From assembly GCF_954871325.1 (NCBI RefSeq), contig NC_088778.1:25963120-26027119 (forward strand): a stretch of DNA of 64,000 nt. The letters run 5' to 3'. A model generated the notes under the pieces. That model saw nothing but the letters and a program-made list of their open reading frames with translations, was not told where the DNA came from and made no database searches. Positions 24,951 through 36,319 of this stretch are shown piece by piece. Each line of letters starts with the position of its first letter. Position 1 is the stretch's first letter. The translations under genes and the position numbers were made by a program. Origin of the DNA: Gordionus sp. m RMFG-2023. Taxonomy: Eukaryota > Nematomorpha > Gordioida > Chordodea > Parachordodidae.

Positions 24951-25267
24951 ATTCATAAAATAAATACAAAAAATTTAATGAGTGCGTGAAATATAATTTA
25001 AATATATTGCTATTTAATAACTATTATAATTTATTAATTCCTATTATATAATAAAAACATGTAGAAAATAAAAATTCATTAAAATCCTGATTGGCATTAA
25101 TAAAATTACAACAGTGATGTTGACCAATTATTAAAATAAAAAGGTATAAAATATGAAAAAAAATTCTGCACCGGCCGTACGCCGCGATATGAAAGGCGGC
25201 GTTTCGGCATACCCAAAAAAGCCGGCGGCCGGCCAACGGCCGGCTAGCGCATAGGTCTAATAATAAC

Positions 25268-25721
25268 TAATTTGAAATATTCGTCCTCTAGTCGACTTAA
25301 GTTGAGACTCAAGTTCATAAAACTATTCGTCCTATAAAATTCGTAGTCATGACTAAAGTTGGAAGTATAAAGTGAAAAAATGTAAAAAAAACAACAAATA
25401 TTTTAATTAATAATAACTAGTTTAAAATATTCGTCCTCTAGTCGACTCAAGTGAATAGAAATATTCGTCCTCTAGTCGATTCAAGTATATAATTCGTATT
25501 CACGACTCAAATTGGAAGTCTATATTAAAAAAAATGTAAAAAACAGAATCATTATCTTAATTAATTATAACTAATTTAAAATCCTCCTCTAGTCGTCTAC
25601 TCAAGTATATAAGACTTGAGTTCACGACCCGAGTTCATAACTCAAGTCAGTTTGGTTCGATTTTTTCCACCCAAAACGTGGCTCATTTTTCTTCGACACG
25701 ACTCAGTTGATTAACAAACTA
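25268..25721. repeat. array of GTCGACTAGAGGAC repeats, right block, inverted
   Basis: It contains four copies of ATTCGTCCTCTAGTCGA(C/T) and related units, inverted relative to 22239-22501. The outer end reads TTGATTAACAAACTA, whose complement TAGTTTGTTAATCA resembles the TAGTGTTGTTAAA terminus of the giant foldback. It is probably the right arm of a related foldback element; the left terminus was not found. Confidence 0.6.
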
Positions 25722-26136
25722 ATTGTAGTTCATACAATCGAATCAGACATCATTAATGTTTAAACTTAAATGATGGATCTCGACAAATAGTTATTTAAAA
25801 TTTTTTAGTGTATCTAAACTTTTAATAATATTTAATATAAATCTAATAAGGCATTTTAAAAATTATTAAATTTTAACTTACTCCCACCCCACACCAGTGC
25901 CAAAGGGTACTGGAGGACCCTGTGGTTTCGCAGGACATATCTTTTTATTGTTTTATTGCTAGTTATATCACAATACATTTCGAAAAGCTATTACAATTTT
26001 TAAGCTGCTGATAAGGTATATAATAGTAAGTATAATAATATATGGCGGCCAAATGCGTATTGTAATATAATTATTACATTTATAATTCAACCAATCGCAG
26101 CTGATCGGTTCGGATATTTTGGGAGATAAAGATGGC
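25722..26136. other. gene-free stretch between two elements
   Basis: AT-rich, with a GC-richer scrap at 25880-25940. A 69-codon minus frame at 25968-26177 overlaps the next element and has no protein signature. Confidence 0.4.
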
Positions 26137-26620
26137 GTTATCATCAGGGAGGAACCGTAGCGAACCTTTAGAACCATTATAAACAGTTATAAATATCTGA
26201 ACCGTAACCAAACCGATATAATTTTTTTTTGAAGGAGAAAGAATCTTTATAAAAACCAGTTCAGTTATTTTGAAATGGAATAATTTGAATATCCAGAATT
26301 ATATAAACTTGCTCTTATAGTACTGGCGGTTCCCGCAAAGGGCCTTTTCGGGGCTAAAATTTGTGTTATCGTCACAACGAACAAAAAGGAATCCATTTAT
26401 ATTAGAAAATATATTACTTATACGTTCAAATAATATATAAAACTGAGTTATTATGAATAATATATACTTTTTTTATATATAATACAATGCTTATAATAAA
26501 AATAAATTAAACTAATAGTGCGTACAAATTGTGCGTTGCAACGCAGCGTTTTAAAACGCATATAAAAAAACGTAAACGCAGCCATGTATAAATTGATGCG
26601 TTAACTTTTATTTTTTCAAT

Positions 26621-27070
26621 ATGAAACATTTAAATTTAAAACAAAAAAAATTACTTGCTTTGTATTTACTACAAAGAAATAAGGAAGGAAGAAGAGCAAG
26701 ACATCCAAAATATTTGTTAAAAGAAATCTTTTTTCAGAATATATTAATATTAAAGGCGATTTAACAAATTCGCAATTTTATAACTATATAAGAATGAGAA
26801 GAGCAACATTTTCTTATATACTGGAGCTCATATATGAGGACATTAATCCAAAAGTTACTAACTGTAACAAACAAATCGATGCTGAGGATCGTTTGTTTGT
26901 TACATTAAGGTAAAATAAATTTAATTAATTATTTATATAATAGGTATTTAATAACTGGTGTATCATTTGCACAACTAGCTTATAGTTCAAGGATCTCAAA
27001 ATCCTGTATAAGTTATATTGTGAAATCAGTGTGCACAGCAATTTGGAATGCTGCTGCACATATTTTTAAA
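26621..27070 (+). pseudogene. Harbinger transposase, N-terminal part only
   Basis: It starts MKHLNLKQKKLLAL, then after a frame change reads FYNYIRMRRATFSYILELI and AEDRLFVTLR. A short GT-AG intron (about 26909-26940) follows, then TGVSFAQLAYSSRISKSCIS and VKSVCTAIWNAA, the standard helical N-terminal domain of PIF/Harbinger transposases. The catalytic DDE half is missing; a 26-bp tandem repeat and unassigned AT-rich sequence follow. Confidence 0.78.
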
Positions 27071-27230
27071 ATCATATTTATATATATTTTTAAAATTATA
27101 TTATCATCAATACAGATCCTACATTGGCTAACCTTACAACAAGACCATTTTTGGCAAGCAGGGAAAACAACTCAAGCTCACAGGAATCTAAAATCATTAG
27201 GGATAAATTTAAAAATTTTATAAATTCTTA

Positions 27231-27395
27231 AATTTTTATATTATAATAAATTTATTAATATTACTATTATAATAAATTTATTTATATTACTATTATAATA
27301 AATTTATTTATATTACTATTATAATAATTTTATTTATATTACTATTATAATAAATTTATTTATATTACTATTATAATAAATTTATTAATATTAAA
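27231..27395. repeat. 26-bp tandem repeat, about six copies
   Basis: The unit is TATTACTATTATAATAAATT plus TATTTA, repeated with few changes inside the Harbinger element, where the catalytic domain would be expected. Confidence 0.85.
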
Positions 27396-27829
27396 TAAAA
27401 TTTGAATAAAGTATTGATCATGAAATAATTTTAAGTTTAGTTATATATTTGTAAGCTTAGTGTTAATTGTAATAGATTAAATGAAGTGGGATCCAAAGTT
27501 GAGGATTAATAATGGGGATGAAGGTTGTAGATTTATATATATTAAACTCAACAATGCAAATATTTTAAATTGCCCTCAATCATAATAAAACTAAACTAAG
27601 AGTGAAACCTTGACTTTAGCCAATAAATATAATCATAAATATTTATCATATTTTGCTATATATTAAAATCTTATTTATATTTTAAAAATTACATTTTAGG
27701 AAGAAGTTAACACATAATTATCCACTACTAATTATATAAAAATTTTATTAATAACAATATATCAAAAATTAACAATATAACAAATATAGATATCAAAATT
27801 ATATAATAATATTAAAAATATCTAAAGCT

Positions 27830-28584
27830 GTTTCAGATGTTTCTGTTGTTTGTGTATTTCTTCTATTAATCTTGATAATTGGCATTGTTTTTAAAACTTC
27901 TGTCTTGAAAAAATAGTCTTCATCAGAATTGTAACCTTCCAATACATCAACCAGGCTATCCAAAAAGATTCTATATAAAAGATAAATAAATTATAGATAA
28001 AAATAAGAATTACTGGATACTAGAAGATTTTTTTTCCAATACACTCATAAGCTTTTGCAAATCATTTTGATTTTTAGCAGGGTTCCTTGTTTGAGGAGGG
28101 GATTCCTGAAAATTACTGACAGTAGGTCTGTCAGCAACCGTGGCTTGCATGAAATTAATATATTTCTTATATTTATATTCATGCACCCCTCCTCTAGATC
28201 CTGAAGGTCTCGCTAATTTATCCTTGTTGAGTTGATCCTTGAAGTTCCAGGCGTTTCCTTAGTTAATTCACGCTACAATCATAATCTGGAAATTCTTCTG
28301 ATAATCTAAAAATAAAATTATTAATAATATTATATATTATTTAACTTAATTCCTATGATGGAAAGTTTTTCCAGTTTTTCCATCACAGAGAATGTCTTCT
28401 TGTGATCAGGATGCGCCTGATTCCAAATAACCTCTTCAGGTTCCAACATTTCAGCAAATCTTTTTGTTATTTCTTCATTCCATGATCTAAAATAATTAAT
28501 AAATGATGATTTAATTATATATATTCTTACATTTTTGATGGTGGTTAATTTCTCCACTTCAACAAAATTTGAAAATAGTTGCAA
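27830..28584 (-). pseudogene. Harbinger accessory protein, MADF/Myb-like, decayed
   Basis: Minus-strand pieces: 28584-28330 contains WNEEITKRFAEMLEPEEVIW followed by NQAHPDHKKTFSVMEKL, which fits a MADF/Myb-type DNA-binding domain. Further downstream FLDSLVDVLEGYNSDEDYFF and KTEVLKTMPIIK (about 27980-27860) resemble a C-terminal BESS-like interaction motif. Stops interrupt the middle. In active elements this partner helps carry the transposase to the nucleus and DNA. Confidence 0.6.
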
Positions 28585-28882
28585 AACGCAAGCAGGTTTA
28601 CGTTTTTAAAAAAAATTTTAAATGAAAAACGGATATGTGCTCAATTTGAACGAATGCATTTAAAATGCATTGCTTGCGTTTTGAAACGCTGCGTTGCAAC
28701 GCACAATTTGTACACACTATAAGGTGTTAATAAAAAAAAAATTTCTAACCTAATGAACCTTTATTATTAGCTGAACCAAACCTTTATAAATTTTTTCTTT
28801 AGAACCGTAACCAAAACGTAACCATTATAATTTTTTACATACTGAACCGTTATAAATAACGGTTTGGGTCCCTGGTAATCAT

Positions 28883-29159
28883 GCAGAGAAGAATCATTAT
28901 AAAAAGATAATTGTTTTGACATGTATGTGCCTTTATATAGACATAGGATCTTATTTCTTTATCCATTCTCTCGGATTTCCGGATCGTTAGCAGAGTTGGT
29001 TAAAATGATAATGATAGAAAAACAAAAAGAAATTATCCTATATTTTTTATCAGAGTGCGATTTATAAAGTTTGTATATGTATAAATAAGCAAATGGAAAG
29101 GGTAAGGATTTATGGTTTCTTGGGGATCTGGTATTGTTCCTCGTTGGGGTTGAGTTCCT
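28883..29159. other. short stretch between elements
   Basis: No gene or repeat boundary seen. It may be the tail of the retroelement fossil that continues to the right. Confidence 0.3.
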
Positions 29160-29879
29160 CGTTGGTTCCTGTCGTGTTGATCTAGATGTATAGAGTCCTA
29201 TCTAAGATCGTCGGATCAAAGTCTCCCTCTAGGGCTTTCATCACATCTTCGTTGAGGGTATCCACTTCGGATGAAGCGTAGTGGCGTGGACGGGTGTATC
29301 CAGGGTAGAGCCTCTTTCCATCTGAGGAAGACCGCCAATGTCTATGTCGTGTAGAATAGCATGCGCTGGGTCATTTCCTGATCATGCTAGGTTGTCCACG
29401 GTGGCTATCCATGTGCAGGGTTGCCAGGTCAAAATTTTCAAATTGCGGGAGAAATTTGGTATTATGCGGGAGAAATATAAAAATTGCGGTATAAATATAA
29501 AAATTGCTAAAAAAAATTTTTTGCGGGCCTATTCGCCTATTATTTTTTATAATTAGTTTATATAAATACAAAGTAGGTAAATATTTTTCAAAATAAAATA
29601 ACATTATGATTTATTAAAATATTTTAATTTATAAAAAAAACCAACGATCTTTTTTTAAATATAAAAGAATGTAAACTAGATAAAATTTTATAAAAAAAAC
29701 GATTTTAATTTTACAATTAAAAATATATTATTTGCGAATGTCCCGCAAAACTATCGCAATTGGAAATCTACCGTGTGTGTGTATAACATTATAGGGATAG
29801 GCGCTTAATTATCACGTATCACGTTTAAATACATAATAAGGTACTCCAAAAATAAGAAATAATACAGATGCAACTACAG

Positions 29880-30655
29880 TTGCGGCAATTGTAATCACTT
29901 ATCCTGTAGTACAACATTCACAGAAAAACTTATCATCAATGTTGGTAGAATCTTTTTCCCATAATATTTAACGACTCTAATATAATGAAAATTATACTTG
30001 TAGAACACAAATGAGTAATATCATCAATGTTTTAGAACCTAAATTAGGAGGTCAATTCTTGACCATTTGAAAGATGGGCCTACATATGCTATTCTAACAG
30101 ATGCATCTAATAAGGGAAATATTAAATCTCCCTTGATCCTCCGCTATTTCAACAAAATTAAGGTCATTTCAATAAAACTATTAAATTTTTTCCCCTATAG
30201 TGAAAAATCCAAAGACATAGCTAACCATATAATGGTAAATATAGCAGATTCGAGATTATCAATAAATTGCATGTCGGCTTTCTGATCTGATAATACCTCA
30301 GTGAATTTGGTAAAAACAGAGTGTATTTACAGAATTGAGTCAGCACTATGTTGGTAGCGATATGTTCCTAATACCCGCCATCGATAGAATTTTAAAATTT
30401 TATAACCTTTAAAAAAATATTTCTTAAATAAAGATTATAAAAGCTGTCCTAACATTTTGAAAATTTTTTTCAATAATGAATGGCAGAGGTATATTTAGGA
30501 ATTATTTCACATGTAGGAAATCTATTATATGCATGTGTAGTGGCAATCAGAAGAATCTTATTAAAGATTTACAAAATTATGCTGAAGATATGTTCAACTT
30601 TACAGTTAATAATTGACAATAAATTTTATAGCGCCATTGCTAAAACTTAATTATA
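29880..30655 (+). pseudogene. hAT transposase fragment, plus-strand copy
   Basis: The open frame at 30067-30285 reads AILTDASNKGNIK, KSKDIANHIMVNIADS and so on, the mid-part of a hAT transposase. The remainder, to about 30655, matches the minus-strand copy at about 31500-31200 when reversed (for example ATCGATAGAATTTT and AAAAGCTGTCCTAA). It ends abruptly where the other copy begins. Confidence 0.7.
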
Positions 30656-30659
30656 TTTT

Positions 30660-32050
30660 ATTTGAGAATAGAACTAAATGTTTACCGTCGTTATTGAGAT
30701 ATTTATAAAATTCCTGGCATGATATATTATATATTTGTTTAACCATTAGCTCGGCCTCTAATGTTGTTAAAGCAATCCGATTTCTCTCCTTTTTCCAGGC
30801 AGTCCTCATCAGGCTAAAAATGTGCTCGGATGAGGCATTAGAATGAGGTAAGGAGAAGACATACTAGCATAAATTTTCCAAGCATAGGGATTTATCGTTA
30901 TTACGAAAAAATTCTACCCATTTCTCCTTTGCTTTTAGACTATCTAACTAAATATTGTGGGGTATCATAAAAAATAGAGAGAATTACAATCTCCTCAAAC
31001 AAGACATCAATGTCTTTCGGTATTTTTAATATATTTATTAAATTATAAAAACCATCAATTGATGGTTTCTGTTCCAAAGTCATAATATTTATACATTTGT
31101 AAATAGAGTTATTAAAATCAAATTTTGATTGTAAATATTCTAAAATTGTAATAAAAATATCTGCTTCATATAAAAATGTATTAATTAGAGTATTATTTGA
31201 ACCTTTTAATATAATATTTTTAGCAATAGCGCCGTAAAATTTATTATCAATTTTTAACTGTAGAGATGAACAGAGCTGTAGCATGATTTTGTGAATCCTT
31301 TTTAATAAATAATATTCTGATTGCAACTAAATATTAACTGCATGAAGTAGATTTCCTACATTTGAAACGAATGCCAAATAAGCTTCTGCCATTTCATACT
31401 CGAAATAATTTTTCAAAATTTAGGACAGCTTTTAAAATCCTATATAAGAAGTATTTTTTTTAAGGGTTTGTAAAATTTAAAAATTCTATCGATGGCAGGT
31501 ATTAATGATAACCACCTGATGAGTATATATCGCAACAACTCACACCATTCCAAGTCAGATCACTTCACCAACTCTTTTAATTCATTAACTCTTTTAGTTG
31601 ATGAACTAAATTCGTTAAAACATTTCATCACAATTATTTCGACATCCACCGATAGTACATTTAGCCTTCTTGCTGTAGTATATGGCATATACAGCCAATT
31701 GGTATTAATTCATTATTGTGCTGCCCCAATTTGTTAACTTTGGTTTTTGCCAAAATTTACAGAGGCATTATCAGCGCAGAAAGTTAACATGTAAATCGTT
31801 GATAACCCTGAATCAGCTATATTTACCATTATGTGGCTAGCTACATTGTTGGATTTTTCACTATCTGAGGAAAAAAAACAGTTTTATTAAGATGTTTTAT
31901 TCTTGTTGAAATAGGGAAGGATCAAAGGAAATGTTTTAATATTTCCCTTATTAGATGCATCTGTTAGAATTGTATATAGATGCCCATATTTCACATCGTC
32001 TAGCTCTAGGATTCAGATACTAGAACACTTGTGAAGCCTTGCTCATTTTT
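30660..32050 (-). pseudogene. hAT transposase fragment, minus-strand copy with C-terminus
   Basis: Minus strand: remnants resembling the catalytic middle (FSSSTKRVNELKELVKWSDL), then a 128-codon frame (31326-30940) without stops, and after it VFSLPHSNASSEHIFSLMRT, KKERNRIAL and YNISCQEFYKYL, the hAT C-terminal dimerisation domain. Several stops and frame changes make it inactive. Confidence 0.72.
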
Positions 32051-35000
32051 TTTCTGCCATAAGTAAGGGTTGCACTTATATGAAGTCGTTAAATATCATG
32101 AGAAAAAAATTCAACCCATATTGTGATGATATAGCTCTGTGAATGTTGAACTACATGATAGATGTATACGAGTTCCGCAAATGTAGTTGCATCTGTAATA
32201 TTTATTATTTTTGAGAATAATTTTGTATTGCAATCGATGTTGATATACTCCCCTGTACTGATTTATATGAATGAATGATTTATTATTGGATGAAAATAAA
32301 ACAGGACAGAAAGAAATTTACAAACTAGACATGTTTTTCGAATAAATATTTAATATTTTAAAAATATAAAAATAATCAATTAATGTCTCTCAAAATTATT
32401 ATTTATATATTAAAAACGTTAAAATACTATTAAAAAAATTGCGGGAGAAATTAAAAAATTGTGGTAGATTTTTGCGGGAGATTTCAAATAGAGGTAGTTT
32501 TGCGGGAGAGAGATGTCTGCGGGTAAACTAAAAAACTGCGGGAGTCTCCCGCTGATGGGGGGTGACATGGCAACCCTGTCCATGTGATGTTCTAGTGCAC
32601 GAAGTTAAGAATTTATAACATGTCTGGTGATGAGATGTTCACAGACGGAATACCTAGATCCGCCTTTCTTAACGATGGTGTACGCGACATGGATAACTGC
32701 TACCAACGATGCCACATTTTTGTATTTATTAAGAGAATATTTGCACCCAATGCAGCCAGAAGCTCTATCTGATGTGAGGGGTGGCCATTTCAGATATTCC
32801 GAGCGCATGCTTTAATTTACCAAAGGTGAAGGAATATCCGTCCCTGAAGGATTCAGCGATACCAATATGTGTGGACGATGCGTCTACGTGGATGATGCTG
32901 TTTATAGGGAAGACGAAGGGAATAGGGTTCATCAGGGCCGCAATACTACCACTGCTTTGCCATACGTTTAAGTAATATATAGGGAGATGGGGTGTCATCC
33001 GCGTTCATTATGGTAGTATAGTATGAGTAAAAAACTCTTGATAGGCCTGCAAATAGTTGAGAATTCTTAATACCTTCAGGGCAAAAGCCTTAATAGACCT
33101 GCAAATGGTTGATAATTCTTAATACCTTCAGGGCTATCTCTTTCGATGTTCATGTAAAAGGGAGTGTTTATAGAGAATTAATTGACAAAAACGTAGCCTG
33201 GCTTTGTTTTTTTGGTCTACGGAATTCATCTTAGCGACGAAATTGGTTTCGATTCCCAAAAAGTAATCTTCCCATCCGAAATAAAGACTGATTTCCTATC
33301 GTTAACTACAAGTCCCCAAGTCGCGGCCATGTCGAGATCGTCTGAATGGAATATAATGATATTATCCAAATACGAAGTAATTGGCATGGTAACACAAAAG
33401 TCTTATACGATATTCGCATTCATAGGGAGGGTGTAGCGTTACATAGCATTAGTCGTAACAAATCCAAAGAACCTCCCCCTGCTCTGTGCTAGCGGGAATA
33501 AATAAAAGGCGGACTTCAGATATATCTTGGTTGCTTTGTTAGCTATACTAGCATCTGGGAGATCATGGTATAAATCGAATAGGGCACTTAATAAAGTTCC
33601 GGAATACATTTGAGAAGTCAGAAATTACCCTAGGAGTGTCGTTTTGTTTGGGGATAATAAATAGCGGGGAATAGAATGCTAAGTCTGTTATCTCGATCAC
33701 TGCGGCCTGCACCATTAAAATGATTGGAATATACTTGGTGGCGAGTGGAATAAAGCAATTTTAAAAATATCCTTCATGATCTTGGATGGATTGGTTATCA
33801 AGCTTCGGGCAGAAGCCCCTAAGAGCGATTTTACGAGTGAAGGGGGATTGGAAGGAATGAGGTTTGAGGATAAACGCAGATAGGTTGAGCCTGGCCTGAA
33901 GGCTCACTTCTAGGCTATCAGTTGTATCGATACCCATTAGCCGGAGGAGCTTTGCCAATAGAAGCACTATCGACCGTCGGCGCTAATTGAGGCAAGAGGA
34001 CGGCACTTTAAGGGGATATCCTGTTGGAGCAAATAATAATGATGGGGCCTCCTTGCAACTTAAATTGTTCAGTGGTTGGCAGCTCCACATCTGTGTCATA
34101 CTCTGGGCTTACGTCATCTTCCTCGTTATCACAGGGTACCTGTCTTTTTCTCCCTGATAGGGAAAACTACTGAGGCCTATAATCTTGGATTCACTGGCGG
34201 ATTTCATCGTGAACAAGCTTTGCGAGGCAGGTTTCCCCCCAATAAGGCAGGCCATCCCTTAGTCCCATTGTAGAGCGGATGGGGGCAGGGAATCCACGAA
34301 CTGACGGATTGTTAGGAAGTTTCCTTTCTCTCTTTGGAAATTTTGATTTGGTTTAGGAGTTTAAAAACTCCTAGTTGGGGTCTGCTAAGGTTGAGGGCTG
34401 GCTCTCTTCGGGAAGGGGGGAGGGGGGTTGGTTAGCACGGTTGGTTGAGCACCCAGCCTTCCGTCCGTGCATCTAGGCTAGGTTTTTCTTCCATTAACGG
34501 AGGGGGACTACCGACAATCTTGTACACCCCCACCTCCCCAAGCCACTTATTTTGCGTATATCTGTGCCTCGTAAGCAATTTCACTGAGGAACCTGAATAA
34601 CATATCTGCTTCAATTCCTCCATGCGATTCTGAGGGGGAATTCATAGACATCTCTTCATTTGAGCTGGAAACCTGGGGACCTCTCTGCCAGACATATGAC
34701 GTTCATGAAATGCTTAGCTAAAGCTTGGTAATATCTATTTCCGCCAAGATATTGAGGTTTTTGAGCTCTTCCTCTGTAAACTGGAATTTCAAGGAATCCC
34801 TGGTGAGGTCAATAACTTGAGGCGGTATACTATCTTCTTAGCAATACTAATAAGGAATTGAATCTTGATTCCGTCGGCTTGAGGTGCTAGTCTCTTGCTG
34901 GATTTGGGTTTTGACGTTGCTGTCCGCTGATAGCTTCTCCACCATAACTCAGGCCTGGGTATGGCATAATTGTTTGATTTAAAATACATAAGACCGGAAC

Positions 35001-35317
35001 CTAGAAAAGAATATAATAAAACATTGGCCATGCCAAATATTTAAATTATATAACAAGTCTCAAAAATGATCGACAATTTAAAACATTCATTCGCCTTTCT
35101 CCGTATTTTTGAAATCTCCCTTTTGAGAAAACCATTTTAAAAATTATTTCAATATGACTTTTCAAAAGACAGGTATAGAATAATAATAAACTTGAACTGC
35201 GAATCTAAGCTAATGATGGTAAGTCTCACCCTCCTTTCATGACTAATATATTAAATGGATACTATGTATACATGTTAATTAATAGTTTCCATCTCTTGAT
35301 ATAGTGATAAAGAAATT

Positions 35318-35372
35318 GATTCGAACCTCCGTGCCGCATGTTAGAGAGCTCTGTAACCACTGAGTCATCAGA
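35318..35372 (-). repeat. tRNA-like sequence, probable SINE head
   Basis: The minus strand holds both internal pol III boxes at tRNA spacing: TGACTCAGTGG (box A-like, 35368-35358) and GGTTCGAATC (box B, 35327-35318). The T-arm stem does not pair afterwards and no acceptor stem closes, so this is a tRNA-derived SINE or relic rather than a working tRNA gene. Confidence 0.5.
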
Positions 35373-35451
35373 TCTTTAAAATAAATTAGAATTTGTGTTG
35401 ATCAATATATTCTTGATAACGAAATGAGGCAAGGTGATCAGGATATAGATC

Positions 35452-36319
35452 TGGTGGTGGAATGAGGAGGTCCAAAATTGTGTCAGGTAGAAGAAAAGAT
35501 TATACAAGGTATGGTACATTCTCAAGATTCGAACGAGAGAAAAGTTTACCAGGAGTGTAAAAGCATAGCAAAGAAAGTAGTTCATATGGCAAAATACATG
35601 ACATATTACGAGAAAATGAGGAAATATAGTAATGTACGAATTGGCGAAAAGTAGTGGTTAACGCAAATTGGGATGAACAGTGTTAAAGAGGAAGATGGCA
35701 TAAGTGTGCATCAGCAGCACAGGCTGATTGAAAGGTGGTGATAATATTTTCAACGTCTAGCTGATTGAAAAGTGGTGATAATATTTTCAACGTCTAGTAG
35801 TTGAAAATCTAGGTTTCCAATAGTTCCAATCATAAGGTTCGTCAAAATTATCAACTACTTTATAGCTAAAGAATTAAAGTCTGAAATTTAAATGATGGAA
35901 AGAGGCAAAACTATGGGATCAGACGGGCTGCCTGTTGAATCATGGTTGTGTGCAAGGGCAGAAGGAGTAGAAGCATTGACAAGATTATTTAACAAAATCA
36001 TGGTGCAAGGCAAGATTTCAGCTAATTGGAGGGAGGGCATCATCATATCCATATACAAAGGTAAAGGTAATAATCCCCAGAATTCTTGGATTATAAGGGA
36101 ATGAAGTTGATAAGCCATTCTTGAAGATTTTGGAAAAATTGTTTAGACTATGGGGTTAAATGAAGGCATCCGGTAATCAATTAAATATTATACAAGGCTG
36201 TTCGGCCATCGATACATTCTTTGCCCTATGAAACACTAATGGAAAAATATGGGGAAATGAAGGAGCTGCATATGGTTTGCATTGACTTTGAAAAGGGACA
36301 TGATATGGTTAAGTGCAAC
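35452..36319 (+). mobile_element. RTE-type LINE fragment
   Basis: It starts at WWWNEEVQNCVRQKKRLYKV (endonuclease to reverse transcriptase linker, 35452 on). Then come GKTMGSDGLPVESWL, LTRLFNKI and NWREGIIISIYKGKG (35890-36070), MKLISHS, and after a frame change ETLMEKYGEMKELHMV and IDFEKGHDMV (36225-36310), the usual order of RTE-like reverse transcriptases. A duplicated 50-bp piece is present near 35725-35800. It is 5'-truncated and stops at the next element's end; there is no YxDD block. It is dead. Confidence 0.8.

Larger units (their letters stand above)
22510..25259 (-). mobile_element. hAT transposon, 2.75 kb, with 8-bp target duplication
   Basis: Inverted ends are TAGACCTGTTGCGC on the left and the complement of TAGACCTATGCGCT on the right; the right terminus carries a GC-rich CCGGC block. 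A perfect duplication ATAATAAC flanks it (22502-22509 and 25260-25267). It encodes a BED-finger hAT transposase on the minus strand. About three copies of a 65-bp tandem repeat sit just inside the right end (24765-24950). The clean duplication and long open frames suggest a young insertion. Confidence 0.88.
26516..28719. mobile_element. PIF/Harbinger transposon, 2.2 kb, internally decayed
   Basis: Terminal inverted repeats of about 45 bp (TAGTGCGTACAAATTGTGCG left; complement of TAGTGTGTACAAATTGTGCG right) continue through GTTGCAACGCAGCGTTT. The 3-bp flank TAA is on both sides (26513-26515 and 28720-28722), the typical target duplication of this superfamily. It carries pieces of both canonical genes in opposite orientation: the transposase on plus and a MADF/Myb-like partner on minus. 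Confidence 0.9.
26145..28874. mobile_element. older hAT-type element carrying a nested Harbinger
   Basis: The left end is CAGGGAGGAACCGTAGCGAA; the right end is the complement of CAGGGACCCAAACCGTTAT. The flanking 8-mers are GTTATCAT (26137-26144) and GTAATCAT (28875-28882), 7 of 8 identical, as expected for an old hAT duplication. Without the nested insert only about 0.5 kb remains, so this is a non-autonomous copy. Subterminal words GAACCGTAACCAAA recur on both sides. Confidence 0.72.
29416..32578. mobile_element. hAT transposon, 3.16 kb, with inverted internal duplication
   Basis: The ends are CAGGGTTGCCAGG and its complement (..TGGCAACCCTG); the perfect 8-bp duplication TCCATGTG lies at 29408-29415 and 32579-32586. 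Subterminal GCGGGAG(A) words recur at both ends (29447-29530 and 32440-32545). Inside are two transposase pieces facing each other, one on plus (about 29880-30655) and one on minus (about 32050-30660). Confidence 0.88.
29160..35031 (-). mobile_element. DIRS-like retroelement fossil, split by a hAT insertion
   Basis: GC-richer than its surroundings. On the minus strand, the part between about 35030 and 32580 shows remains of an upstream region, then reverse-transcriptase blocks (SPLFIIPKQ, VVNDRKSVFISDGKITF) and an RNase-H-like block (HVDASSTHIGIA). The part at 29160-29415 continues the same element beyond the inserted hAT. The LGxVVNxxKSV-type block points to the DIRS/Ngaro side of the reverse transcriptases; a Gypsy relative cannot be excluded. 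It is broken, with many breaks; no terminal repeats or recombinase were recognised. The hAT inside it is younger. Confidence 0.6.

Noticed and set aside
25968-26177. Minus frame of 69 codons
   Set aside because: It crosses the end of the older hAT element and has no recognisable domain.
35318-35372. A functional tRNA gene
   Set aside because: Boxes A and B are present but the T and acceptor stems do not pair, so it is listed as a tRNA-like repeat.
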